DNA of 45,456 nucleotides, taken from contig JBDTNY010000020.1 in NCBI GenBank assembly GCA_039933515.1, forward strand, positions 1-45,456. The letters are read 5' to 3'. Within the stretch, counting starts at the first letter, position 1, and each line of letters starts with the position of its first letter. Positions 23,907-31,364 of the stretch are shown here, piece after piece. The stretch is from JAOUEA01 sp039933515 (GTDB lineage Bacteria > Actinomycetota > UBA4738 > HRBIN12). The notes under the pieces were generated by a model. That model made no database searches and was not told where the DNA came from. It saw only the letters and a list, made by a program, of their open reading frames with translations. The translations under genes and the position numbers were made by a program.

Positions 23907-23912
23907 AGTGTA
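23907..23912 (-). promoter_or_regulatory. -10 box of murA
   Basis: TACACT on the minus strand ending 9 nt before the ATG. It lies in the short 52-bp gap after atpC, suggesting murA need not depend on atp read-through. Confidence 0.4.
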
Positions 23913-23949
23913 GGGGCGGGACCGGGTCGGCGGGGTGAAGGGCCCTGGA

Positions 23950-24333
23950 TCAGCCGAGCAGGCTGATGCGCGCCGTGGCTTTCGCGATCTCGACCTTCGC
24001 CCTCGCGTCGTCGAGGCCCTGGGCTGCCTCGAGCCGCCTTCGCGTCTCGGCGAGGTCGATCTCGGGCGCCAGCTCGGCGTGGGTCGCCATCACGTCGACA
24101 CGTGTGACGCCCTCGTGCGAGGCAACGTGCATGAACCCGCCATCGATCACCGCATCGACCTGGGGTCCGTCGGCCCGCAGCACGTGCAACGGCCCGATCG
24201 CCAGCTGCACGAGCAGCGGGGCATGGCCGGCGAGGATGCCGACGTCACCGTCGACACCCCGCGCGGTGACCTGGTCGGCCTCGCCGACCCAGACCTCCCG
24301 CTCCGGCGTCACGATATGGACCTCGACCGGCAC
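23950..24333 (-). CDS. atpC: F1Fo ATP synthase subunit epsilon
   Basis: 127 residues: N-terminal beta barrel (VEVHIVTPEREVWVGEADQVTARG, GDVGILAGHAPLLVQL) followed by the short helical hairpin (AETRRRLEAAQGLDDARAKVEIAKA). Epsilon couples the rotor to F1 and restrains ATP hydrolysis. The GTG start follows the atpD stop directly with no gap. Last gene of the atp operon. Confidence 0.97.
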   Translation of the reverse strand: MPVEVHIVTPEREVWVGEADQVTARGVDGDVGILAGHAPLLVQLAIGPLHVLRADGPQVDAVIDGGFMHVASHEGVTRVDVMATHAELAPEIDLAETRRRLEAAQGLDDARAKVEIAKATARISLLG

Positions 24334-25761
24334 CTAGGCGGCCTCCATCTGCTTCGCGGCCGCGACCGCCTCGTCGATCCCGCCCACCAGGAGGAACGCC
24401 TGCTCGGGCAGGTGATCGTATTCGCCCTCGCAGAGGCCTTTGAAGGACGCGATCGTCTCGTCGACGGGCACGTACTTGCCCTCGATGCCGGTGAACTGCT
24501 CGGCCACGAAGAACGGCTGGGAGAGGAACTTCTGGATCTTGCGAGCGCGGGCGACGATGACCTTGTCCTCCTCGGACAGCTCGTCGATCCCGAGGATCGC
24601 GATGATGTCCTGCAGGTCCTTGTACCGTTGCAGGATCTCCTGCACCCGCCGCGCGACCGCGTAATGCGCCTCACCGACGTACCGGGCGTCGAGTATCCGC
24701 GAGGTCGAGTCGAGCGGGTCCACCGCTGGGTAGATGCCGAGCGAGGCGATGTCGCGCGAGAGCACCGTCGTGGCGTCCAGGTGGGCGAAGGCGGTGTGCG
24801 GCGCCGGGTCCGTGATGTCGTCCGCGGGCACGTAGATCGCCTGCAGCGACGTGATCGACCGGCCCTTCGTGGATGTGATGCGCTCCTGCAGCTCGCCCAT
24901 CTCGTCGGCCAGGGTGGGCTGGTACCCCACCGCGGACGGCATGCGACCCAGGAGCGTCGAGACCTCGGACCCCGCCTGGGTGAATCGGAAGATGTTGTCC
25001 ACGAACAGGAGCACGTCCTTGCGCTCCACGTCGCGGAAGTATTCGGCCATCGTCAGCGCCGACAGCGCGACGCGAAGTCGCACGCCGGGCGGCTCGTCCA
25101 TCTGCCCGAACACCAGCGCGGTGTTCGCGAGCACGCCCGACTCGGTCATCTCCAGGAACAGGTCGTTACCCTCGCGGGTGCGCTCACCGACGCCTGCGAA
25201 GACGGAGACGCCACCGTGCTGCTGGGCCTGCCGGCGGATCATCTCCTGGATGATGACGGTCTTGCCTACACCGGCGCCGCCGAACATCCCGATCTTGCCG
25301 CCCTGCACGTAGGGCTCGAGCAGGTCGATCACCTTGATGCCGGTCTCGAGCATCACCGACTTCGGTTCGAGCTCCTCGAAGGGCGGGCTGTCACGATGGA
25401 TCGGCCAGCGATCGGCCGCGTGGATCTGGTCCTCCGTGGTGTCGAGGGGCTCACCGAGCACGTTGTACACGTGGCCCAGCACGCCCTCGCCGACCGGCAC
25501 GGTGATCGGCGCGCCCGTGTTGCGCACCGGGGTACCGCGCACGAGCCCGTCGGTCGGCTTGAGGGCGACCGTGCGAACCTGCCGGTCGCCGATGTGCTGG
25601 GCGACCTCGCAGGTGATCGTGGTGGTCTCGCCACCCAGCTCGACGTCGACCTGCAGCGCCGTGTGGATCTCGGGCAGCTCTGCGGGCGGGAACTCGACGT
25701 CGACAACGGGGCCGATCACCCTGACGACCCGCCCGTTCACGTTCTCGTGCTCAGCTGGCAT
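24334..25761 (-). CDS. atpD: F1Fo ATP synthase subunit beta
   Basis: Catalytic subunit, 475 residues. Walker A GGAGVGKT at 161-168, the GERTREGNDL motif with the catalytic glutamate, ALVFGQMDEPPGVRLRV, and LLFVDNIFRFTQAGSEVS. The DELSEED lever reads IDELSEEDK. Full family length, ATG start, 3-bp gap from atpG. Confidence 0.98.
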   Translation of the reverse strand: MPAEHENVNGRVVRVIGPVVDVEFPPAELPEIHTALQVDVELGGETTTITCEVAQHIGDRQVRTVALKPTDGLVRGTPVRNTGAPITVPVGEGVLGHVYNVLGEPLDTTEDQIHAADRWPIHRDSPPFEELEPKSVMLETGIKVIDLLEPYVQGGKIGMFGGAGVGKTVIIQEMIRRQAQQHGGVSVFAGVGERTREGNDLFLEMTESGVLANTALVFGQMDEPPGVRLRVALSALTMAEYFRDVERKDVLLFVDNIFRFTQAGSEVSTLLGRMPSAVGYQPTLADEMGELQERITSTKGRSITSLQAIYVPADDITDPAPHTAFAHLDATTVLSRDIASLGIYPAVDPLDSTSRILDARYVGEAHYAVARRVQEILQRYKDLQDIIAILGIDELSEEDKVIVARARKIQKFLSQPFFVAEQFTGIEGKYVPVDETIASFKGLCEGEYDHLPEQAFLLVGGIDEAVAAAKQMEAA

Positions 25762-25764
25762 CTC

Positions 25765-26655
25765 TCACGCTCCTGATGCGCCCGACAGGGCCTCGGCCCC
25801 GCCGACGATCTCCATGATCTCGGTGGTGATCTCGTCCTGGCGGGCGCGGTTCGCCTGCCGGGTGAGGACCTTGATGATGTCCTCGGCGTTCTCGGTCGCG
25901 GCTTTCATCGCGCGGCGACGGGCGGCGTTCTCCGACGCCGCCGACTCGAGCAGCGCCGCGTAGACCTTCGTGATGACGTATTGCGGCAGCAGATGATCGA
26001 GGATCTGGACCGGATCGGGCTCGAACAGGTACTCGGCGTGCGCGCCGCTCCCCGAACCTGCGACCTCGTCGGGCGCGATCGGCAGGAAGCGCCTGGCCGT
26101 CGCGCGCAAGGTGAACGCGGACCGGAAATCGGTGTAGGCGCAGTGGAGCTCGTCGATATCGCCCGACGCGAAATCGTCGATCAGGGTCTGGCCGATCTCC
26201 TCGGCGATCTCGTAGGTAGGGACCTCGCTGTGACCCTGCCACTCGGCGCGCATCGGCACACCGCGGAAGCGAAAATACCCCACGCCCTTCTTCCCGCAGA
26301 CGTACACGACCGGCTCGAGGCCGCGCCGGCGGATGTCGGCGATCAGGCCCTCGGCCAGCTTCAAGACGTTCGAGTTGTACGAGCCGGCCAGCCCCCGGTC
26401 GGAGGTCGCCACGAACACGCCCACCTTCGCCGGGTCGGGGCGCGCCTCGAGCAGCGGGTGCGCGAGCGATCCCGTCTGGGCAGCGACGTCCTCCATCGCG
26501 GCGGTGAGCTGGAGCGCGTAGGGGCGGGCCTGCTCGACGCGCTTCTGCGCCTTGACGATGCGCGACGAAGCGATGAGCTCCATCGCCCTCGTGATCTTCA
26601 TCGTCGACTGGACCGAGCGGATCCTCCGACGGACGACGCGGATCTTGGCGCCCAT
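25765..26655 (-). CDS. atpG: F1Fo ATP synthase subunit gamma
   Basis: Central rotor shaft, 296 residues. The N-terminal helix IRVVRRRIRSVQSTMKITRAM and the C-terminal helix ENAARRRAMKAATENAEDII, with RQANRARQDEITTEIMEIVGGA, are diagnostic. The Rossmann-like middle has VFVATSDRGLAGSYNSNVLKL. Starts 2 bp after the atpA stop. Confidence 0.98.
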   Translation of the reverse strand: MGAKIRVVRRRIRSVQSTMKITRAMELIASSRIVKAQKRVEQARPYALQLTAAMEDVAAQTGSLAHPLLEARPDPAKVGVFVATSDRGLAGSYNSNVLKLAEGLIADIRRRGLEPVVYVCGKKGVGYFRFRGVPMRAEWQGHSEVPTYEIAEEIGQTLIDDFASGDIDELHCAYTDFRSAFTLRATARRFLPIAPDEVAGSGSGAHAEYLFEPDPVQILDHLLPQYVITKVYAALLESAASENAARRRAMKAATENAEDIIKVLTRQANRARQDEITTEIMEIVGGAEALSGASGA

Positions 26656-26657
26656 GG

Positions 26658-28388
26658 CTACCCGGGGAAAGGCGCGTCGGCCGAACCGGCCGGACCCGCC
26701 TTCTCCTCGAACTCCTCTCGGGCTTCCGCGGGCGGGGGCACGTCGCCCGCGGGCCGGTCGTCGTCGACCGAGGACATGCGGTCCCAGCCGACATCGGGCT
26801 TGACCTCGTCGGGCGGCGTGGTTCCACCAAGCGCGGCCTCGGACCCCGGGCCCGACTCGGTGGGCACGAAGGTCGCGGCGTACGCCTCGATCGCAGCTTC
26901 GAGCGCGTCGGTTGTCTCGTCGGACAGATCGCCCGAGGTGCGGACCGTGGTCAAGATCTCGGGGTTGCGCGTGTCGAGGTACTCACCGAGCCCCACGACG
27001 AAGCGCTTCGCGTCCTCGACGCCGTAGTCGTCGAGCGCCCCGTTGGTGGCGGCGTACACGTAGACGACCTGTTTCTCGACGGGCAGCGGCTGATACTGCG
27101 GCTGCTTGAGCACCTCGATCACCCGGGCGCCGCGTGAGAGCTGCTGCTGCGAGGCCTTGTCGAGCTCGGAGCCGAACTGCGCGAACGCCTCGAGCGCCCG
27201 GTACTGGGCGAGGTCGATCCGTAGCCGCCCGGCCACCTTCTTCATCGCCTTGATCTGCGCGTTGCCGCCGACCCGCGAGACCGAGATGCCGACGTTGATC
27301 GCAGGCCGCACGCCCGAGAAGAAGAGCTCGGGCTCGAGGTAGATCTGGCCATCGGTGATCGAGATGACGTTCGTCGGGATGTAGGCGGAGACGTCGCCGC
27401 CCTTGGTCTCGATGATCGGCAACGCCGTGAGCGATCCGCCACCGAGCTCATCGGAGAGCTTCGCGGCGCGCTCGAGCAGACGCGAATGGAGATAGAAGAC
27501 GTCGCCTGGATACGCCTCGCGGCCGGGGGGGCGCCGCAGGAGGAGGGACAGCGTGCGGTAGGCCGTGGCCTGCTTCGAAAGGTCGTCGTACACGATCAGT
27601 GAAGCCTCGCCGTTGTACATCCAGTTCGCACCGATCGCGGCGCCGGCGTAGGGCGCTAGGTACTGGAAGGGAGCCGGATCAGACGCGGACGCGTTCACGA
27701 TCGTCGTGTACTCGAGCGCGCCGTTCTCGCGGAGCGTCTCGACGACCTCGGCGACCGTGGACGCCTTCTGGCCGACCGCCACGTAGATGCACTTGACCTG
27801 CCGGTCGGTGCCCCAGAGCTCGCGCTGGGCGATGATCGCGTCGACGGCCACGGCGGTCTTGCCGGTCTGGCGGTCGCCGATGATCAGCTGACGCTGTCCG
27901 CGCCCGATCGCCGTCATCGCGTCGATCGCGGTGATGCCGGTGTAGAGCGGCTCCTTCACGGGCTGGCGGCTGACGACGTTGGCGGCTTGCACCTCGAGGT
28001 TGCGCCGCTCGGTCGCCGCGATCGCCCCCTTGCCGTCGAGCGGGCGCCCGAGGGCGTCGACCACGCGGCCGAGGAACCCGTCGCCGACGGGCACCGACAA
28101 GATGCGTCCCGTCTGCTTGACCGGGTCGCCCTCCTCGATGTGCGAGGACTCGCCAAGGATGATGCAACCGATCTCCGTTTCGTCCAAGTTGAAAGCCACG
28201 CCGAGGACGCCGCCGGGGAACTCGAGCAGCTCGTTGGCCATCGCGCGCGGCAGGCCCGACACGCGTGCGATCCCGTCGCCGGTCTCGATCACGCGACCGA
28301 TCTCTTCGCGCTCGACGCTCGGCGACCAGCTTTCGACGTTCCTGCGGAGCGCTTCCGCGATGCTGGCGGGGTCGATGTTCAGTGCCAT
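26658..28388 (-). CDS. atpA: F1Fo ATP synthase subunit alpha with C-terminal extension
   Basis: Non-catalytic nucleotide-binding subunit. Walker A GDRQTGKT at 171-178, LSLLLRRPPGREAYPGDVFY, and the catalytic-site arginine in SVSRVGGNAQIKAMK. The core ends near residue 507 (DALEAAIEAYAATF). Sixty-nine further residues follow, rich in Pro, Gly, Asp and Glu (ending AGSADAPFPG), giving 576 in total against about 500-513 in most bacteria. Mycobacterial alpha has a shorter tail that suppresses ATP hydrolysis; the tail here is longer and looks disordered and acidic. Confidence 0.98.
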   Translation of the reverse strand: MALNIDPASIAEALRRNVESWSPSVEREEIGRVIETGDGIARVSGLPRAMANELLEFPGGVLGVAFNLDETEIGCIILGESSHIEEGDPVKQTGRILSVPVGDGFLGRVVDALGRPLDGKGAIAATERRNLEVQAANVVSRQPVKEPLYTGITAIDAMTAIGRGQRQLIIGDRQTGKTAVAVDAIIAQRELWGTDRQVKCIYVAVGQKASTVAEVVETLRENGALEYTTIVNASASDPAPFQYLAPYAGAAIGANWMYNGEASLIVYDDLSKQATAYRTLSLLLRRPPGREAYPGDVFYLHSRLLERAAKLSDELGGGSLTALPIIETKGGDVSAYIPTNVISITDGQIYLEPELFFSGVRPAINVGISVSRVGGNAQIKAMKKVAGRLRIDLAQYRALEAFAQFGSELDKASQQQLSRGARVIEVLKQPQYQPLPVEKQVVYVYAATNGALDDYGVEDAKRFVVGLGEYLDTRNPEILTTVRTSGDLSDETTDALEAAIEAYAATFVPTESGPGSEAALGGTTPPDEVKPDVGWDRMSSVDDDRPAGDVPPPAEAREEFEEKAGPAGSADAPFPG

Positions 28389-28392
28389 CTCG

Positions 28393-28935
28393 TCACACGC
28401 TCCCTAGTTGCTGTTTCGCGTCATCCAGGCGGCTCGCGATCGAACCGTCGAAGACTTCATTCCCCACCTGGGCCACCACGCCGCCCACGACCGAGGGGTC
28501 GACGACGACCTTGACCTCGATCGAACGCCCCGTGGCCGTGGACAGGGCCTCGGCCAGCCGCGCGCGCAGCGCGTCGTCGAGCGGGACGGCGCTGCGAACC
28601 TCGGCGAGCTGGTGGTCGCGCCGAGCCGCCGCGATCGAGCTCACGGCTTCGACGATCTTGCCCAGGTCCTTCGCATGTCCCGACTCGACCGCGAATCCGA
28701 TCAGCTGCACCGTCACGTCGTGGGCCCGGTCGGACAACACGTCGCGTACGACGGCCTTGCGGTTCTCGGACGGGATCGAGGCATCGGTGAGGGCCTCCCG
28801 CAGCTCGGGCTGCTTCTCGAGCGCCTTGCCGAACGCGAAGAGCTCGTCCTCGACCTTGTCCAGGACGCCCTCGGCATCGGCCACGGCCGCGAACGCCTCG
28901 GCGTAGCCGCGGACCGCGTCGTCGCTGAACGCCAT
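28393..28935 (-). CDS. atpH: F1Fo ATP synthase subunit delta
   Basis: Peripheral-stalk subunit, 180 residues, normal length. N-terminal helical domain YAEAFAAVADAEGVLDKVEDELFAFG and the C-terminal motif TGRSIEVKVVVDPSVVGGVVAQVGNEVFDGSI, which is the family signature. Unlike mycobacteria, it is not fused to a b subunit. Confidence 0.97.
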   Translation of the reverse strand: MAFSDDAVRGYAEAFAAVADAEGVLDKVEDELFAFGKALEKQPELREALTDASIPSENRKAVVRDVLSDRAHDVTVQLIGFAVESGHAKDLGKIVEAVSSIAAARRDHQLAEVRSAVPLDDALRARLAEALSTATGRSIEVKVVVDPSVVGGVVAQVGNEVFDGSIASRLDDAKQQLGSV

Positions 28936-28936
28936 C

Positions 28937-29476
28937 TCAGTTCTGTCCGTTCTCGCCCGTGGCCACCTGATCGATGTACTCGTCGATCAGGCGCTCGTGC
29001 GCGGACTTGTCCAGGGACTGGCCCACGACCCGGCCGGCGAGCTCCACGGCGATGTCGCCGACCTGGCCTCGCAGCTCGGCGAAGACCCGGTCGCGCTCGG
29101 CGCGGATCTCCTCCTGGGCGCGGGCCACGGTGGCCTGTGCCTCTTCCTCGGCCTTGGCCTGCACGTCTCGACGGAGCTGATCCGCGGTCTTGCGTGACTC
29201 CTCGATGATGCGGTTGGACTCGTCCCGCGCACCAGCCAGGCTCTGGCGGTACTCGGCGAGCAGCGTGTCGGCCTCCGCTCGCGTGGACTCAGCCTTCTCC
29301 ATCTCGCCCTGGATCTTGGCAGTGCGCTCGGCGAGCATCGTATTCAGGGCCGGGAAGGCGAACTTCGCCAGCAGGCCGAACACGATCAGGAACGCGAGCG
29401 TGCCATAGATCAGCTCGGCGATGTCCGGGAGGATGGGGTTCTTCTCCTCCACGGCCAGCAGCACTACGTGCAGCAT
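28937..29476 (-). CDS. atpF: F1Fo ATP synthase subunit b
   Basis: Peripheral stalk, 179 residues: one N-terminal membrane span at about residues 22-45 (LIYGTLAFLIVFGLLAKFAF) and a long charged helical coiled coil (MLAERTAKIQGEMEKAESTR onward) ending in VAELAGRVVGQSL-type sequence. A single b gene; no b' paralog. Ribosome site GGAGG before the ATG. Confidence 0.97.
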   Translation of the reverse strand: MLHVVLLAVEEKNPILPDIAELIYGTLAFLIVFGLLAKFAFPALNTMLAERTAKIQGEMEKAESTRAEADTLLAEYRQSLAGARDESNRIIEESRKTADQLRRDVQAKAEEEAQATVARAQEEIRAERDRVFAELRGQVGDIAVELAGRVVGQSLDKSAHERLIDEYIDQVATGENGQN

Positions 29477-29487
29477 GCCGGGCCTCC

Positions 29488-29748
29488 TTACTTGACGATG
29501 AACGAGAGGACGAAACCGAACAGCGCGAGCGCCTCGACGAACGCGATACCCAGGAACATCGTGGTGCGGACCATGCCCGCGGCCTCCGGCTGACGCGCCA
29601 TGGCTTCGACGGACTTGCCGACCAGGTAGCCGATGCCGATCCCGGGCCCGATCGCGGCCAGACCGTAGACGAGGCCCTTACCGATCGCGCCGACGTCACC
29701 GGACACGCCGGTGGCGGTCTCGGTGGCCTGCGCAATGATGTGCAGCAT
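29488..29748 (-). CDS. atpE: F1Fo ATP synthase subunit c
   Basis: 86-residue two-helix proteolipid of the rotor ring. Helix 1 carries the packing motif AAIGPGIGIGYLVG, the polar loop is ARQPEA, and helix 2 has the ion-carrying Glu72 in GIAFVEALALFGF. The residues beside the glutamate are aliphatic, and the Ser/Thr of Na+-coupled rings is missing, so proton coupling is likely. A strong AAGGAGGAG ribosome site precedes the ATG. The longer open frame upstream only shadows atpB. Confidence 0.97.
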   Translation of the reverse strand: MLHIIAQATETATGVSGDVGAIGKGLVYGLAAIGPGIGIGYLVGKSVEAMARQPEAAGMVRTTMFLGIAFVEALALFGFVLSFIVK

Positions 29749-29762
29749 GCGTTCTCCTCCTT

Positions 29763-30569
29763 CTAGTGCTCGGGGTGGATCGCCCCAGAGATGTAGACAG
29801 CGGTCAAGATCGTGAAGATGTAGGCCTGCAGCACGGCCACGAGCACCTCGAAGCCGGTGATGAAGACACCCAGGCCGAAGGACATGACGGCGAACGGGAT
29901 CGTGATGAGTTTGAACTGGAGATACCACGTTCCCAGGAAGAAGATCGTGAGGATCAGGTGGCCCGCGATCATGTTGGCTGCGAGTCGGACGGCCAGGGTG
30001 AGCGGCCGCACGATGAACACCGACACGAACTCGATCGGCGTCACGAGGAGGTAGATCAGCCCCGGGACACCAGGCGGGAAGAGCACGCTCTTGAGGTAGT
30101 GGAGGCCGCCCTGCTTGGCGATCCCCACGATGTTGAACACGAACCACACCAGGATCGCGAGCGCGGCCGGTATCGCCATCCGGGAGGTGGTGGGGATCTG
30201 GATGCCGGGGATGATCCCGTAGGCGTTGTTCACCCAGATGAAGACGAACAGCGACGTCAGGAAGGGCAGGAACGGAAGGCCGTCGGGCCCCATGACCTCC
30301 ATCACGATACTGTTGCGGATCAACTCGACCAGCGATTCCACCGCGTTCTGGATCCCGCGAGGCACGAGCGATGGCGCGCGGAACGCGATGATGAAGATCG
30401 CGCCGATGATCACGGCAGACAGCAACATCCAGAACGAGATCTTCGTGATGCAGAAGTCGCCGCTGCCGATCAGGCAGCTCTTCGTGTAGTCGAAGATCTC
30501 GGTGCCAGGCGGTTCGAAGCCGGCCGGCGGCTTGCTGACGTTGGTGAGGACGGATGCGAGGGCGAACAT
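29763..30569 (-). CDS. atpB: F1Fo ATP synthase subunit a
   Basis: Stator channel subunit, 268 residues, five to six spans. The essential arginine is Arg195 in RPLTLAVRLAANMIAGHLIL; the C-terminal helix has FEVLVAVLQAYIFTILTAVYI. An internal loop with VWFVFNIVGIAKQGGLHYLK matches the family. Ribosome site and ATG are clear; it ends 14 bp before atpE. Confidence 0.97.
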   Translation of the reverse strand: MFALASVLTNVSKPPAGFEPPGTEIFDYTKSCLIGSGDFCITKISFWMLLSAVIIGAIFIIAFRAPSLVPRGIQNAVESLVELIRNSIVMEVMGPDGLPFLPFLTSLFVFIWVNNAYGIIPGIQIPTTSRMAIPAALAILVWFVFNIVGIAKQGGLHYLKSVLFPPGVPGLIYLLVTPIEFVSVFIVRPLTLAVRLAANMIAGHLILTIFFLGTWYLQFKLITIPFAVMSFGLGVFITGFEVLVAVLQAYIFTILTAVYISGAIHPEH

Positions 30570-30572
30570 CTC

Positions 30573-31037
30573 TTAGCGAGCCTCCCGGGCGGCCACGGCG
30601 ACGCCTGCGCGAACCGCCGATGGATCGGCGGGGATCTGCAGGAGGCCCCCGAGCCCGCGGATCGCGAGCCGCGCCTCGAACGCGAGGAGCAGCATCGTGG
30701 CGGGTACCACCGTGAGCCCGAACGCCACGGGCGAGAACCACCCGAGGGTGTTCAGGGCGAACATCGCGGCGACGATCACCGCGAGACGAACGACGAAGCC
30801 GACGAATGCGACCCCTTGGACGGCGACCACGGAGATCGTGGATGCCCACGCGAGGGAGAGCCCGTTCGCGGCGAAGTTCAGGTAGACGACGGCGATCCCG
30901 ATCGCGGCCGAGGCCGCGGCCCCCGGGCCTGCGAAGAGCCACCCGACCGCGCCGGCGAGCGCCAACGCGAGCAACGCCGGCACAAAGGCCCGTCGTACCA
31001 TCTCGCGCTCAGGGCGCTCAGTCAGGGTTTCGGCCAT
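30573..31037 (-). CDS. AtpI-like membrane protein in ATP synthase operon
   Basis: 154 residues, about four hydrophobic spans (AFVPALLALALAGAVGWLFAG, AASAAIGIAVVYLNFAANGL, VAFVGFVVRLAVIVAAMFAL, PVAFGLTVVPATMLLLAF). Position and topology match the ATP synthase subunit I family (Rv1303-type in mycobacteria), a helper for c-ring assembly. Sequence similarity is weak by nature in this family, so the assignment leans on context. The start overlaps the end of the AtpZ-type gene by 20 bp; atpB follows in 3 bp. Confidence 0.8.
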   Translation of the reverse strand: MAETLTERPEREMVRRAFVPALLALALAGAVGWLFAGPGAAASAAIGIAVVYLNFAANGLSLAWASTISVVAVQGVAFVGFVVRLAVIVAAMFALNTLGWFSPVAFGLTVVPATMLLLAFEARLAIRGLGGLLQIPADPSAVRAGVAVAAREAR

Positions 31038-31236
31038 ATCGCAGGTAGATCAACCAGATCGCCACGCTCACTCCGAGGACCATCCCGATCGGGAGGAACA
31101 ACCCTTCGAAGCCGAGCCACCGGTCCAGGAGCCAACCGACCCCGCCCCACACGACGATGCCGGCGAGCATGGTGCCGATCGCGCTCCAGGCCTGGTTCGC
31201 ACCCCTCCACGCTTCCCCTTGGTCGCGTCCCGGCAT
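31018..31236 (-). CDS. atpZ: AtpZ/AtpI family protein
   Basis: 72-residue protein with two spans (AIGTMLAGIVVWGGVGWLLDRW and LFLPIGMVLGVSVAIWLIYLRY). The GxGWLLDRWLG motif is the hallmark of AtpZ-type proteins (AtpI-related), proposed to aid c-ring assembly or Mg2+ supply. First gene of the atp operon; a consensus promoter ends 9 nt before its ATG. The longer open frame upstream reads through intergenic DNA and potC and is not real. Confidence 0.88.
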   Translation of the reverse strand: MPGRDQGEAWRGANQAWSAIGTMLAGIVVWGGVGWLLDRWLGFEGLFLPIGMVLGVSVAIWLIYLRYGRNPD

Positions 31237-31245
31237 GAGCGGTTC

Positions 31246-31275
31246 AGTATAGGCAGGAGGCCGAGGGGCCGTCAA
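31246..31275 (-). promoter_or_regulatory. atp operon promoter
   Basis: The best promoter in the window: TTGACG (31270-31275), an 18-bp spacer and TATACT (31246-31251) on the minus strand. The -10 ends 9 nt before the atpZ ATG, so the message has at most a few nt of leader. Confidence 0.7.
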
Positions 31276-31290
31276 AGGATCGAGACATGC

Positions 31291-31318
31291 GTTTTCCCAG
31301 GTCAGAAGGGGTTTTCCC
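31291..31318. repeat. Direct repeat GTTTTCCC upstream of the atp promoter
   Basis: Two copies of GTTTTCCC, at 31291-31298 and 31311-31318, 20 bp (two helical turns) apart, just upstream of the atp -35 box, in the most AT-rich stretch of this region. Arrangement suits a regulator binding one face of the DNA. Confidence 0.4.
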
Positions 31319-31323
31319 GTGCG

Positions 31324-31343
31324 CTTGTGAAAACTTTCACGAG
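31324..31343. promoter_or_regulatory. Palindrome between potC and the atp promoter
   Basis: Arms CTTGTGAAA and TTTCACGAG around AC (one mismatch, 8 of 9 paired), starting 21 bp after the potC stop codon. It could be an operator for the atp operon or, in RNA, a weak terminator for the pot operon. The low GC content favours a protein-binding site. Confidence 0.4.
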
Positions 31344-31364
31344 AAACTCCGTCCCGCAGGCGGC

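Noticed and set aside
23926..23952. Terminator after atpC (AGGGCCCT palindrome)
   Set aside because: An 8-bp self-complementary sequence with no loop cannot form a stable terminator hairpin.
23935..25776. A 613-codon open frame antisense to atpD and atpC
   Set aside because: Shadow frame: the His/Asp/Gly/Arg-rich translation has no family feature and the opposite strand encodes fully conserved ATP synthase subunits.
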